In this document: piece after piece, positions 1-13,500 of the stretch
Numbering within the stretch: position 1 is the stretch's first letter
Layout: each line of letters starts with the position of its first letter
Source of the DNA: Sarcocystis neurona
Lineage: Eukaryota > Apicomplexa > Conoidasida > Eucoccidiorida > Sarcocystidae
Length of the DNA stretch: 64,000 bases
Direction of reading: 5' to 3'
Assembly (NCBI GenBank): GCA_000727475.1
Contig: KL647301.1
Coordinates: 372,001 to 436,000 of the forward strand
Notes under the pieces: generated by a model
What the model was told of the DNA's origin: nothing
Seen by the model: only the letters and a program-made list of their open reading frames with translations
The model's database searches: none
Position numbers and translations under genes: made by a program

Positions 1-3000
1 AGTGAAACTTTATTAATTTAGAGACGTTTTATGCGTGCACCCATGCATGTCAACGGTGCCAGGTCGTTCAATATTGGTGCACCTGCCCACGCGGAGAAGC
101 GTGCCGGGTGAGATGCGTGTCGTTCTATGTAAATATCAGATACCGCCGCCCTTGTGACTCAGTATGACAAACTGACGTAGACAGTCATCACGGACTGATG
201 CCTCTCTTTTGAGTTCTTTGTACACGCAGAAAATAGAAGACGTATTCGCACGTACGTGCCGAGCACATGTACTGTAACAGATTCGAGTAGTTGTAGTGGT
301 AACACGACCATACACGGGTCATACAGTAAGGTCTTGCAGGAGGATCACTAAAATAGGAAAATGATGTTCCGTGGAACAGAAGAAGGCTACGCCATTCTAA
401 GCTTAGTAAACTAGCTGCAACTGCAATTTACAACAACGTCCAGCACAAACTACATTCGCAGAGCTGCAGTCACGTGCAGACCGTACTGCACGTGCATGAA
501 CGTGCCACGTGCTAACAGGGAAACATCTCAACGGTCAGCGAGTATCCCTATGAAGGATGGATATCTGAAAACAACCGTTTCTCTTTCGCAGTGTAGATCG
601 GATTGATATTATCACTACGCGTGCGCAGACTCCAGTCATAGAGATTCCTGCAGATGCAGAAGATGCACGCGCATACGATATACAAGGAAACTTGCATATC
701 CGACACGGTATACTGCAAACTCGCCTGCTCAAGCGTCTGCAGATGCAGAACAGGCACGCAGGTGTGTACGTGCGTTGTGGAGGAGGACCAAAGGGAGCGC
801 GTGCAGATGCTTAACGAGTCCCGTGGAATTATTGACGCAGTACTGTTCGCATCGTACACGTTTAACAAAAAGTACTCCACACTTGCAAAATGGCAGAGAC
901 CGCGGTCCGCTACGCTGCACACCATCGGCCTCTGGAGGAGTTGTGAACAGGTGACTTAACATATTCGTACTCAATGGTAGATGCATAGACATGAATGAGC
1001 CCTTATCGTGTGTATGTCAGCATATGTCAGGTGTACACGGAGAAGACTGCTATCCTCCAAAGGCAACGGTGGGCGGTAGCGCCGGCCCTCCCTCGCCCTT
1101 TGTAGGTATTGAAGACGTGCTTTCGAGCCTGCACGGCGGAGAACGAACGTATTTCTGCTCACTTTTTCGTATATTCACGTGTGTACGTGGGCGGGTGTAC
1201 GCGCACACCTACAGACCCCGGTGAAATATAAATGGCTTAAGCGGTGTCACCCTTGAGCCCACCGTCGTGTCCCTCTGTGTACAGGTGCATTAATCACATT
1301 GCACGTCCAAGAAGGGTAAACACCCTGTTACCATTGAGTGCCCGCAGACTTTTTTGTATGCATCCGTCGGCTACATTCATGCTCTGAGCACACGGGCTCA
1401 CTTATAGACAAACACAGACACACACACATTGACACACATATCCGGGCCCACCGGAGCTCCACAGTGGAAGGCAACAACTTGATACATTTGCACAAGTGTG
1501 CCACTTGGGGTGCCAGAAAACTCTAAAGCATAAACCCGACGAGATACAGACGCGCCTTCAATAGTTCCTTATATCTGTGCACTGTGCGTATGTTGTAGCG
1601 AGCTGTTACGTCGGGAAGCCAGAAAAGTTCAGAGGGCCTACACGAATAGCTACAATAATGCAGGAGATGAGAGGAAGACGTTCTGCAATGCATCCGAGAC
1701 GTTTCTTTCCTGTGAACGTGTTAGGTGCCCAGAGACGTTTGTAGGGATTGAAGAGACGAGATGGGCACAGCAGGGACGCAAATATAACCGTGTGCACGTA
1801 CACGCCTATACATACTCCTGCGCGTAGCCCCCAGTATGCACGTACGTAAGTGTCTGTGTACAAGCAAACACGCGAGAAGAGCGCAGACGTGTTGCCCTCG
1901 ACGAAATGTGTATATTTACGTGTATACTGAATATACTGTATACGCCAGGTGGTATAGACTTTGGACACAATAGCATCTCTACTGAAGCATATACGGCAGC
2001 CACGTGTGACAAATGTAGGTGGGCGCTTCTATGCATTTGTATGTGTGTACTCACATTTTTGAATTCGCTGCTCAATTTCTCTGACGATGGCGGCCAGTTC
2101 TTCAAATTAAGCGAAGCCAGGAAGATGTGTCGCAGGACCACAAGATACGTGCTATGGAAGGGGCAAGTCACAGACTCCGCCTGCGGGCGCCGTCGTCGTG
2201 GTGACGTGTAAGACCTTTTCTAATGCACAAGGATGTTCACATATCTATGCATATATATATATCTATGTTTATGTATGCAAATGTGCATCACCACGTGTCG
2301 TCAGCTACTGTGTTTAAACTTGGCACCTACCTAAATTCGAGTGTGTGTGGGCAGTGGATGCTCACGTGTGATGGACATCGCACCACAGGACTCATGTTCT
2401 TTAAAGTATCGCAAAACCAAATAGGAACAATTTCACACACAATATCGGTCCTACACAGCAACTTGAACTGCGGCGCGCTAGCCTCTCATGTATAACACGG
2501 ACTGGAATTAGCCCGGTAAAGTTTCATCTAGACCTTCCGCCACCGTAACCAGAGCAGCGACCTAGAGCTTTGAGAGTTTCTGCATCCAAATATGTCTCCG
2601 GTATCTCCTCTCATGAAACGTCTGCCTATTCGTGTTAGTTTTCCTTTAAAGTTATTGGACAATTTCAGCATCCATGAGTTTCCAGACTGCAGGAGGATTA
2701 CAGGCGAATCACTCATCAAAAAGCAGAACGCACCTACGTGATTCTAAGATACGAGGTCCTTTCCTGGGACACAGTTCGAACTCTTTCGAGGTGAATTCAT
2801 GCGAGAACAAAAATAGTGTGCCGCTTTTACTTACAGTGTACATGATTTCTACGTACACGCTGTTTTTCTACAAGACAGTTCAGAGGTTTTCGTGGGCAAA
2901 ACCTGTCGCTACGGTTAAGAACAGTTGTAGGCGGTTCACCGGCAAGAACTTCCGTCGTCCTGCAACGTGAGAAGAAGTAGTTCTGTTATGTGTTGCACAC

Positions 3001-6000
3001 GAGAATCTCGCACTTGTAGGAGTTTCTTACGTGAGAGCCACCGACGTTTCTTCTCTTTGTTGAAGCCTCGGTTAGATGCACCTCCTGGTGTTTATGCACA
3101 CACTCGCATTCTAGCCCCGACCATATCTACAATACTCACCCTGCTTTCTTCTTAAAAAACGACTTTGCAGCTCTCAAACAGTGTAGTTCGGTGTTGTGTT
3201 GGTGTGTACGGATTATGAGGTCCCCCTCGCCGTTGGCTCGGTGACCGGTGCCTACCGTTGCCATTGCCAGAGGAGACCCTATGAGTGATATAGCACGGTA
3301 AATCCACACAGTGATTCACGTCTTCACCGTCGCTAGTGTAATAAGTCTGGTACGTCCCACAACCCCACATTCAAGACGTCCTTGCTAGAATACATGCTAA
3401 TTGAATCTTGCATGACTCACGGCTGCGGTGTACAGACATCCGGCTCGGCTAGCCAGCTGTGGGTGTCCGCGTGACGCTGCCAAGAAAAAGACCGTACACA
3501 TTTTCCGCTGTGTCTGCTTAAGAACGATAGTTTCCACTGTACCCCTAGGAGTTTCACTTGTACAAAAACGTCGTATTTGCATGCGTGGCTCCACTGCGTA
3601 GCCATCATTGTTTGTTCGTTGACAGACGTGAATACCTGCCAGTCTTCGTTTTGAAAGCACGAGACAATCGACGTCATCGAACGCCTTCATTAGAAGGGGA
3701 ACGAACTCCGACAGAATACTGCAGCCTGCTCTTCTAGAAGGTGTGTCCGTGCCAATTGCATTAGAGCTCTCTATGGATGTTCACTCCCTCCTCCTCGGTG
3801 CAGTCTGCTAGATGGAGAACCTCTAGTATCTCTTCATTTTCGTTTCGTTCACCGGGAAATACGGATCCTCCAGTTCATTCACCGCGATCCGACTCTCCCT
3901 TCCTTTTCCCCGCCGGTGTGTCTGCAAGGCATCGATGCATGAGTATGTTTCGCATAACGCGTATCACATGTACAAGAAGAGAACTTCTGCGTCCGAGCTA
4001 CTCTCCGGTTCCCGAAGCTCCACGTGGGCCCACTACCACAAAATGAGCCCGCCGCTTTTCTCTAGTAGCTCACCCAGTCCTTTCGCGTCTACCCATTTCT
4101 GCGGCGTTTTTGCCTTCGTAGTGCATCGAAGTACTCGCGTCCTTTCATGATGCATGGAGCATTTCACGAGTCCCTCATCAACGTTACCTCGCTTCAAGAT
4201 CAAAGGATATTGAACACTGTACAGAGGCACACACGTTGTTTCTTATTAAGTTTAGACAGACGTATGCGGTAGGCTCTAAACAACTGCAATACAACATGCT
4301 GCCTGACGCCCCTGCGTCAATACGACCGTTCGTCACATGCACACTTACGCCGCACTTCCTCTCTGTACGTCGCTGGAGGTCGAGGTGGCCGAGCCAGTAC
4401 AAAGTGATACGTCCGTTGCAGTGAGAGGGTGCGTGGGTACACGTGCACCGTCCTCGGTCGTGTATGCACCCGCTTTACGCGCCTCTGCCCATGAATTAAG
4501 AGCCCCTTCCGGTGATCTTCTTCGTTCGTATCTGCTTCGCATGTACAAGGCGCTCCCGCATATGTCTCTTCTGTAACTGCCGGTACCTTGCGGCTCGCGC
4601 GTGCATCGTCGGTGTATTCGTATGTTGTACATATATATACGTGTATATTGTGTGGGGCCGAGACGGTGGTGAAGGCTTTCTTTCTGCTCGTCGCAGTGTA
4701 GTGAATCGCGTCCTTCTGGTCGCTTTCGGCAAGGAAGACGCTCTACATACTCACGCGCGTACCATATACGTATACATATATATATATATACGTATCTACA
4801 CATATGTATATCTAGAAGGAAGAGAAGGGCGACGAAGAGAGAGACAGATGTTAGTAGAACCGCGTATAGCTCAAATCCCGTAGGTACACGTGGGTGCCTA
4901 AATACGCGTATGTCTGCGCATTTGTATATATATCTTAATTTGAATATAGGTATTTTTTAAAAGTGTACACACACCCATCGACGTGTGAACGAATTATATT
5001 GAATCCGCCTGCAGCGCACGTATTACGCGTTTGTACGCGTCTCCGTGTGTGAATAGCTGCATGTGTGTATTCTGCAACATATACTCGTTTCACAGGAACT
5101 GGTGGTGGTGCACGTTGCCTGCTGCTTGAGACCGCGCTCTGCTGCTGGTGCTGGTGCTGCTGCTGCTGCGTTCCGCTGCATTCGACTGTATGACCCGTTA
5201 CCTGCTTTCGCTTATTGCAGAGCTGGAATATATAGCTTGGGAAGGCATCTCTGGGAAGGCTAGCTGAATTCAAAGAACCGAAGTGTAAATGCGTTCAGTG
5301 AATTAGAAGGACCTTCAAATCCATACAATATCCGAATGCCCATATTTCTTTCGTTGTCTGCGATATCTGAAGAGGATTTGCTCAGCACATCCAGGGCGAG
5401 CACTCATTTATCCTCGACTGAACCGCTACAAGATTTAAAGTACCGCTCTTAGTGTCCGTATCCAGACCTATGTTGAAGAGCTCATATGGTTGTTCAACCA
5501 CTGCCCGCCTCCTGCTCTTTTTTTCTCCCGCACAACCGAGATTTCTGCGTCGTGATGAAGCACTTTCATTCTACGAACTCTAGTTATATTCACAGTCGTG
5601 TTGCACTGCTGCTGTCGTCCTGTTAGTATTCCCACAAGTCAAGAAAAAGTGCCGTTAAAAACTTTGGTGCTCAGTACGAGAAAACCTGAAGCTGAACGAC
5701 TGCCTATGTCTGACACATTCTAGCAGTGAAAGAGGGCGTACATGTATTCTTTTTCGACTTCACTCTCCTCCTCCCACGGCCCACCACCTACAATAGAAAG
5801 TAAGGGGACGTCTACATGTCTTATTACACCAGTTCCCCTTCGTCGAGGCTGTACCATTGGTAAAATGTAGTGACTCTTACTATCTCTTACTATCCCTCCT
5901 CCTCCTTTTCCCCTCTCTATCAATGCACGTGCACCTTCCACGAATACGCCTTCCAGGTCCATCCGTACCGCTACCTATACTGCCAGTAATTCAGCTAGGG

Positions 6001-7483
6001 CGGTCTCTGTTACCGCCACACGTACTACTGTTACTGCTGTCGGTGCACGCGATGCTGTTCTTGCTTCTACCAGTACGCCTGTAAGTCCTCCTCTTACACC
6101 TCTGACCAGAGACACACGTAATACTACTGGTACTACAGATATCAATAATGCTTCTGCCACGTCTCCTTGTTTTCTGTTTTCCTCTGTTCTTGTTTTTCTC
6201 CCCCATTACAGTCAATGAGACTGGTGCCACTGATCCAGCAAGGAGAATTTTACGTAAAATTACTGCTTAGAATCGCGCGTGTACTGTCACATCTTTTCGC
6301 TATTGTTTTTCTCCATCATTTCCTTTACCTTTCCCGTATGGCACGCTTGGGTAGGACGTGTCTGTCGCTTCCTTTCTTTCCGGTGCTGCTGCCTTCTTCA
6401 CTTACGTGCTGCTGTTTGATGCAACCCCTCGCACCTTCAACACTCGTGCCAGTATTCCTACTGGCTGTTGCTACAGCTGCTAAGGACGCATATGTTTTAT
6501 TAGAGCATCGCCGCGCGATGCTGCTGCTGTTGCGGAGTGCTGTGTGGGGGATCTGGACTGCTGCTGCTGACTAGAACTGCGCGACACGCTTGCCTGCATC
6601 TTCTTTGCCATCTGTGCAACACACAGATAGGCGCGAATAAAATACGTGTAGACCGATTTCCTCTCGCACACATCTTTTCTGCCTTGTATACCTAGCTCAT
6701 CGGACAATACGTTGTCTCTATACGTAGACAGTTCCACACAGAGGGGAGTTGTCGAAACAGTAAAAAAGACATTGCGCGTACGTGTAGCGCGTGCGGAGAG
6801 CTGCATATTACCTATATTTGCGGTCGTAGTAGATGCACTGCCCTTACGGGAGCGCGGTTGTGTTGCAGACTGCGTGACCATTCCACATTCACTATTTCTG
6901 TGTATGTGTAGGTCCGTACGCACACTTTGACACTGGAACATGTCTGCGTACTTGTACACATATATTTACTTGTATATACATATATATATACGTATGTGTG
7001 TGTGTACGTTTTCCCGATATTTCTGTATATGCGTGGGTCTGTGGGCACAAACAGATTTACACTAGGATATACACCTACGTTTACACATGTCTACATGTAT
7101 GTGTGTATATAGGTACGTATTTATAAGCGCAGCCGCTATCTCTGTATATATCTAGGTGTGAGTGCACACGTTTACAGTGGGACACACCTGCGTACGCTTA
7201 TCCGTATATGTGTATATATATATGCGTATATGTGAATGTATTTATAAGTGTAACTTGGGGAACAGAAGGACTGCTACATACGTGTTTGCATATATGTGTC
7301 TTTCCGTACAAAGCCTCGTTTCCATACTTGGACCTCTGTGAATAGAAGAAGAGCAAGAGACGCGTGTGCGTCTCTGCGTACAAATACTCACTGCCTTTTA
7401 CGCACGCGTAGTTGCATACAAGATGTACATCGTATCTACCTATACGGCTTGGTAGTGCTTCGAGGAAATTTTTCTATTCCGCA
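1..7483. other. Upstream region without a supportable gene
   Basis: About 7.5 kb before the first start codon of the large + strand gene. The first 6 kb are of mixed composition with few triplet repeats. After about 6.9 kb, TA-rich and TGTA-rich microsatellite dominates. Open frames are short, occur on both strands and show no domain or convincing splice pair. A Thr/Ser-rich frame at 5900-6215 is described separately. The promoter of the downstream gene must lie here, but I see no diagnostic element. Confidence 0.5.
5900..6215 (+). other. Thr/Ser-rich open frame, doubtful coding
   Basis: One + strand frame stays open for about 100 codons and reads as Thr, Ser, Ala and Val-rich text (for example TTVTAVGARDAVLASTSTP). 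The frame starts after a TGA and has no early ATG. The DNA resembles a degenerate ACT/ACC triplet tract, so the bias may come from the DNA rather than from selection on a protein. No homologous family is recognised and no exon boundary is clear. Confidence 0.15.
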
Positions 7484-7574
7484 ATGGCGACCGCGTACGG
7501 GAGTTATTTACCGCCGGCGGAGGCGTTCGGAACCGGTCCGCGCCCGCGCCCTTCTCCACAAGTTATCGAAAGTA
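7484..7574 (+). CDS. Exon 1 (start) of the coiled-coil/C2-like gene
   Basis: The ATG at 7484 follows an A/T-rich leader. It opens 30 codons, MATAYGSYLPPAEAFG and onward, to a strong GTAAGT donor, leaving one base (A). Joined to the next exon, which begins TG, the junction codon becomes ATG (Met31). GC content rises sharply relative to the flanks. Confidence 0.6.
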
Positions 7575-10500
7575 GTAAGTCCTGTCTTCAAATACATTAT
7601 CATACGCATACTTCAATACCTCCCTATACGAGTAAAGAAATATAGACGTATGCGCATTCATACGCATGTATATAAATATGTGTCTTGATAAGAACTCGAA
7701 TATGTATCAGATTTGCTTATAGACGTACTTGCACAAGCATACACGTGTATAAAGTGTTTTCCCTCTGGATAAACGTCACTCTGCACGAAGCCTGCGTGTG
7801 TTCTTATGAAAGTATGTATGTATGTATGTATATGTGTATATATATCTTTATAAGAACTCGGATGTGTACCATATTTGCATGTAGCTGTACCCGCCTACAC
7901 ATATATATGCAGTGTGTTCCTTCTGCGAAGACGTCACTCTGCGTGAAGCCTGCATTGGTTCTGTCCGTAGCGAACGTCGTTTTTCCTGTGGATATCGCGG
8001 TATTTTCGCCGGTAAGAAAGTCTGTTAAAATTTTCTTTTAGCAGCCACTTCTCATGCATTTTTGGCATGTTCCTGTAATCAAACATTGTGTCTCTGTCCC
8101 TCTTGTTTTCAGCGTCGCATTGCGAATGATACGGTTGAGACAGACCCGCCGAGTCTCCGCCTATCTGTTCTCTTCCACGCGCAGTCAGCGCTATCGTTGT
8201 GCCTGTCTACATGCTTTGCGTAGAGCCTACTTTCACTTGTATAGAGGGAAACGTGTTTGTCGTTTCCTGTTCTCGTCCGCTCCGAGGACTTGAGGCGTGC
8301 AAGCTCGCGTGACAAAATATGTGTGCGTGTCTTCTTAGTTCGCGCCCTCTACGTATGCTCGTATATCCATCTTTGCCTTCCTGTGTCCCTTCCTCTTTGT
8401 ATAAACGCGTGTATACACGTATCAACCGACGCATATGTGTATAGTGTACGTGTGGTGGACATATATATATTCTTCGTTGTCTACACCGGCGCAAGCCCGT
8501 CCCGGTGTACACCAGGATTCGTTTCCTGTTCCAGGATTCGCGTGGAGAACTGGCTCTTTGTCTGACCTTGTGGACGTGCAGCACTCGTGAACAACAGGGC
8601 GTATCGCTACGTGCATGTGTGTATATATATATGCGCAGACCCCACCGGTGTGCGTAACGACATCGTCTTTGCCCGCTTCGTTAGCTGCGTCCCCACACAC
8701 ACGCATACCGATGTAGAGATACGCCTATAAACACATGTATATGTATGCGTTGCAACGTACGCATAATTGCGTGCCCCAATACAGCGGCGTGTACATATAC
8801 GTGTGTGTACGAGTGCTGGTAGCTGATTTTCCTCTCTACGAGTTCGTGTGTATACGTGTGTGTGTGACATATTTGTCTGCTCCTCCTGTGTACACAGAGA
8901 TAGAGATAGACACACACACACACACATATACGTGTAAGGAGGTGTATGGACACCTTACGTGCTGCTTCTGCAGGTTCTTTCATATATAGACGCAGTTACG
9001 TGTATACGCAGAGACGCACTTTCGTTTGGGTTCCGTATTGGAGAAGATAGAGAGACAGCAAAAAGACGACTTTCCTGTGCAGCGGCTGGCATGGGGCGGT
9101 ACATCAGGCGTGCGTACACTCCTACTCGGTCTGGGGCGAGACGTGCGTGCGCTCTGCTGCTGCTGTTGCAGTGCTCGATGATCTCGAAGATAAAGTGCGA
9201 CATTACTTCAATCTTTATACTCGGGAGAAAAAGGCGAGAGGAAAGGCGGAGAGATACAATTACTGGCTTCAGACAGGTTTGCCGCTTCCCCAGACGTGCG
9301 CACGCGTACCCCTGCTGCTGTTGTGCCACTGCTGCTGCTGTCGCTCTGCTGCTGCTACGGTAGCTGTAGCGCTGCTGCTGCACCGACGGCTGCTGTAGCA
9401 CTGCTGAGGCTTCTATGATAGTGCTACGGACAAGGCGCTGCTACTCCTGTGCAAGGTGCTGCTGGCGCTACTGCTGCTCCTGCTGCTGCTACTGCTGCTG
9501 CTGCTACTGCTGCTACTGCTGCTACTGCTGCTACTGCTGCTGCTGCTGGCATAAGTGTTGCTGGGCGTGGCTAAAGCGTTGCTGCGCCTGGCTCGGCTGC
9601 TCTTGCCGAGTTGCTGCTCTTGTTAATTTCTTCACAACCGTCTCTCTGGTGACACGCTGGTTCACCGTGAATATCTAGCTGCATGTATACTAATATGCGT
9701 ATGTATATGTGTAGTTACGACTACCTACACCGACATATATATTTATATACCTAATATCTGTATTTCTGTGTATGCGTCTGTGCACACATCTATATATATA
9801 TATATTAATCCGGTCACACATATGTATATATGTATCTATTTGAGTCCAGCTTGGTGTCTATACCAAGTGAATGGTAGGGTGTGTGTTCTCTGCACACAGA
9901 ATGTGAAAAGCAGTCAGTCACTCTCGAGCCCATACTTACATGTGTGCTTATAAAGCTGCAGTTGTCCGTATTCACATATGTCTATGCGAAAGTCCTACGC
10001 AAAAGAATGTACTTCCTCCTTGTATACAGCAGTGCATTATTACTGTTTGTGTGTGTGCCTGCATGAAGGCGCGTTCCGGTGTGTATTCGTGTATCTTCGC
10101 ACTTGGATAGGTGCGGAAGACAGCGAGCAGATAAAATTTTCTCGAGAGGTGAAGCGAAGGAAGATGGGGTCGTGAGCGAAGAGCCTGTAGAAGCAACAGC
10201 ACGAACGTCGTTGGTATTCCTCGAACACGTCGTCCCGAGTACGTTCGTCGTGTGGCGTGTGTTGTGCACGTCGGCCGGCCCTTGGCAGGTGCGGGGACCT
10301 CTGAATAGGGTGCCGCAGTTCATCCCGCTGCTCCCTTCTCTTCTCGCTGTCTCATATGAAGACGGACGTAGAGCTCTCTGTGTTGTGGTTGACAGCTGTT
10401 GGACGTTAGAGGGTTGGGGCAAGGAGCGCAAGACCTCGGGACCATACATATTGGGAAGAATTGTGTCGAAGAAAAGAGATACTGCTGCTGCTCTGGGAAG

Positions 10501-13500
10501 CTTCTACGTGATAAGTGAAAGGCAGCCAGTGACCAGAAGTCTCTTGCATACACTTTTGAGTGTCTCCGTATTCCCAGAGATATACGGCAGGCATATATAT
10601 GCACAAATCCGTGAACATACATATATATACATATGTGTACGTGGACGTCTTTGTACATATGTTCACATACGCAAGTCAACACACATTACATATATATATA
10701 TGTGTGTGTCTCTTTGTCTTCTTCTCTTTGTTTGACTTTTCTGCAAGGCTGGACTCTGGGAATTGAAAGGGGGAGAGAGCAGGGATGCGTCGATATTTGG
10801 TAGCCGTCTTAATTCTGAGCATTTTGGTGGGTGCTGCACCCTCCACATGGCATGCAGTCTCCACCCACGCATATATGTTCAGTCGCCGCATGCTCGGAAT
10901 ATATGTATGTATGTGTATCTTCTTCTTCGTCTTGTGGATATGTGTGTCTGCGTGTGTATGTGTGTGCGTGGGTTTGTCTGCTTGAACAGAGCTGGCCCAG
11001 CAGAAGGAAATTTTGATTGACAGAGAAGAATATATCGATAGTTTGGAGAGGAAGTTCCAGGATTTGAGAGGGGACCCGATGGAGCTCAAGGAGACGATTC
11101 AGCGCATCGATCTAATGTACCTGCACCTCGATACTCTCATTCAAGCTCTTGCTGGTAACCTCCCAGCAACTATTAATATATCTACTTATACACACATCTA
11201 TCTCTATATATGTGTGTACCTGCTGCATATAATACATATAATCATATGTATATATATTACATGTATTTGTAGGGAGTCACGTACGTACACCTCGATTCTC
11301 TCGTTCAAGCTCGATCTGCCCTCCTCCAGCATTTACTAACAAAGCTACTTATTATATACATGTCTACGTCTATCTACATTTGTGTTCCTCCCTATTACAT
11401 ATGTACATATATATGTTGCATATGTGTATGTTTGTAGGGAGTTATATCTGCTGGCATTTTGAGAGGCTCACTCAAGCTGTCGATTCATATCGGCCGCCAT
11501 CTAACATTTATCAATAATACGTCTACGTATATACATGTACATATTCATAGCTGCGTAATGCATGTATACATACCTGTATATATATGATATATCTATGTGT
11601 TTGTAGGAACACCGTTTTGTAGTGAATTTCCTCCATGCACATTCACGTGGGGGTGGCACATACACATACATGTGTTTGTGTATATATACATTTTAGTAGT
11701 ATCAGTATACTCGTAGTTGGCGCCTTTCATAAGAACAAACACAACATTCGTAGTAGTTGTTGTAGAAACGTATAAGTGACGCTTCTTTTCCATGTGTCTA
11801 TACGGAGTCGTGACGTTCGCCTCTGCATTGCTCTCTTCTTCCTGCTGCTGCCACGAAGGCCTTTGCGGCTCTTGCTGCTGCTGCTGCGTCTTCTTCTGCC
11901 GGTGCTGCTGCCTGCCTTGCCCCCAACGCGCTTGTCGTACGACTGGGAGCCACAGCAGTCCCTCCCCGTCCGCGTCGTTGGGGCAGCAACTGCCACACGG
12001 CTCGTCGAATCCTCCGCAGAGAGGAGTAGTCTGCTGCGGGGAAATAGTGTTAGAAAGAAAAAGGGTGTCTCCATATCTTTCCCTGGCAAGTGTCGCGGAG
12101 AGACAGGTGGGGAGGGGGCAAAGAGGAGCCCGTGCTGCGTCGTAGGACTGTGGGAGTCGCGGTGAACTCATTTATCGCAGATTTCCACCACGTGTGCTTC
12201 CTCAAGGAGAGACACCATTTGCATCGGAGGAAGGACTCGGAGTGACAGAGAAAATGTACTGGGAATGAACAGATGTAGTGGCGGGGGGGGGGGGGCAGGG
12301 AGTATTTGCTGCTGCTGCTGCTGCACCTGAGTGAGGCCAGTGCCAGAGAGGAGGGAAGTTTTGTGTTGTGACTGGGTCGCAATGGTCGCGTCAAGAATTT
12401 AGAAATGTTCGGGGAAGTGAAGGAGGGGTGGCACAGGGTAGGGGGGGAGTGCGAAGAAAAGGAAGAGTCGTAAGACAAGTGCAGCAGATATTTTTATTCT
12501 CGGTGAATCAACCCATGCAGCAGTGTGCCACAAAGAAGAAGCCGAGATACTTCGAAGAAGAGTCACGCCGGTATAAACACCTCCACAAAAGCAGCCGAAG
12601 CACGTAAAGAAGAAGAGAAAAACAGCGTATCGATGGTAGTTCAGCGTCACAAAAGCAGGAGGAACAGCAGCTATAATCAAGTAGCAGCCAGAGCTCGTGA
12701 AGAAGCAGAAGAAGAGCAGCAGCATGTCAGTGATAGACCAGCGTCAAAAACACAAGAGCAACAGCAAGCATAATAACAGTAACAGCAAGAGTCCGTGAAG
12801 AAGAAGAGCAGCACCCTGTATCGATAGGCCAACGTCAACAACGCAAGAGGAATAGCAGCTACCCTCGTTGCACCGATATCAACAGCACAGCAGCAGCGCC
12901 AGTAGGGCTTCTCACACGCGTCACAAAGAGGAAGTATACGAGTCGTGGTGTTGAGAGTTTCGCAAGTATGACTCCGCAGGGGTCAGACACAGGAGCATCG
13001 ATGGTTCAAGAAGAAAGCAGGAAAGGACATCCCGTCCAAAGTCGAGCGACCACACTGGTCACGCTTCCGGTGTTCGTCAAAAAAGAGATATATTTGTATC
13101 TCGTGTGTGCATGCCAGGTGGGGCGGACAGGCCCTTCGTGAGAGAAGCTGCGTCTGAAGTGCCGGTGCTCTCTGGTTGCTGCTGCTGTTGCAGCTTTGGC
13201 TGCCGGGGTTGCCATGGCTGCTGCGGGTTCTCCCAGCGACCCTGCTGCTGCCACGACGTCTGCTATTGATGCTGCTACTGCTGCCGTACGGCTACTACTG
13301 CTGCTGCTAATGCTAATGCTGCCGCTGCGGTTGCTGCAGCTGCTGCTACTTCGACTCTTTTGCTCCTGCTACTGTTGCTGCTTTGGCGGTTGCTCCTGCT
13401 GCTGTTGCCGCTGTGGTTGATGACAGACTTAGAGCTGCTATTACTCTTGCTCTTGACGGGCCGCTGCGGGTAGCGATGCTCCTGCTGTTCTTGTTCATCT

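Noticed and set aside
7960..8001. Small exon-like segment, ANVVFPVDIAVFSP, between TCCGTAG and GTAAGA
   Set aside because: Its 41-nt length would break the phase between exon 1 and exon 2, whose direct junction gives a clean Met codon.
10079..10735. 218-codon + strand frame inside intron 2 of the large gene
   Set aside because: Partly ordinary composition, but the opposite strand is also open over most of it, the tail is TATA repeat, and no acceptor/donor pair compatible with exons 2 and 3 was found.
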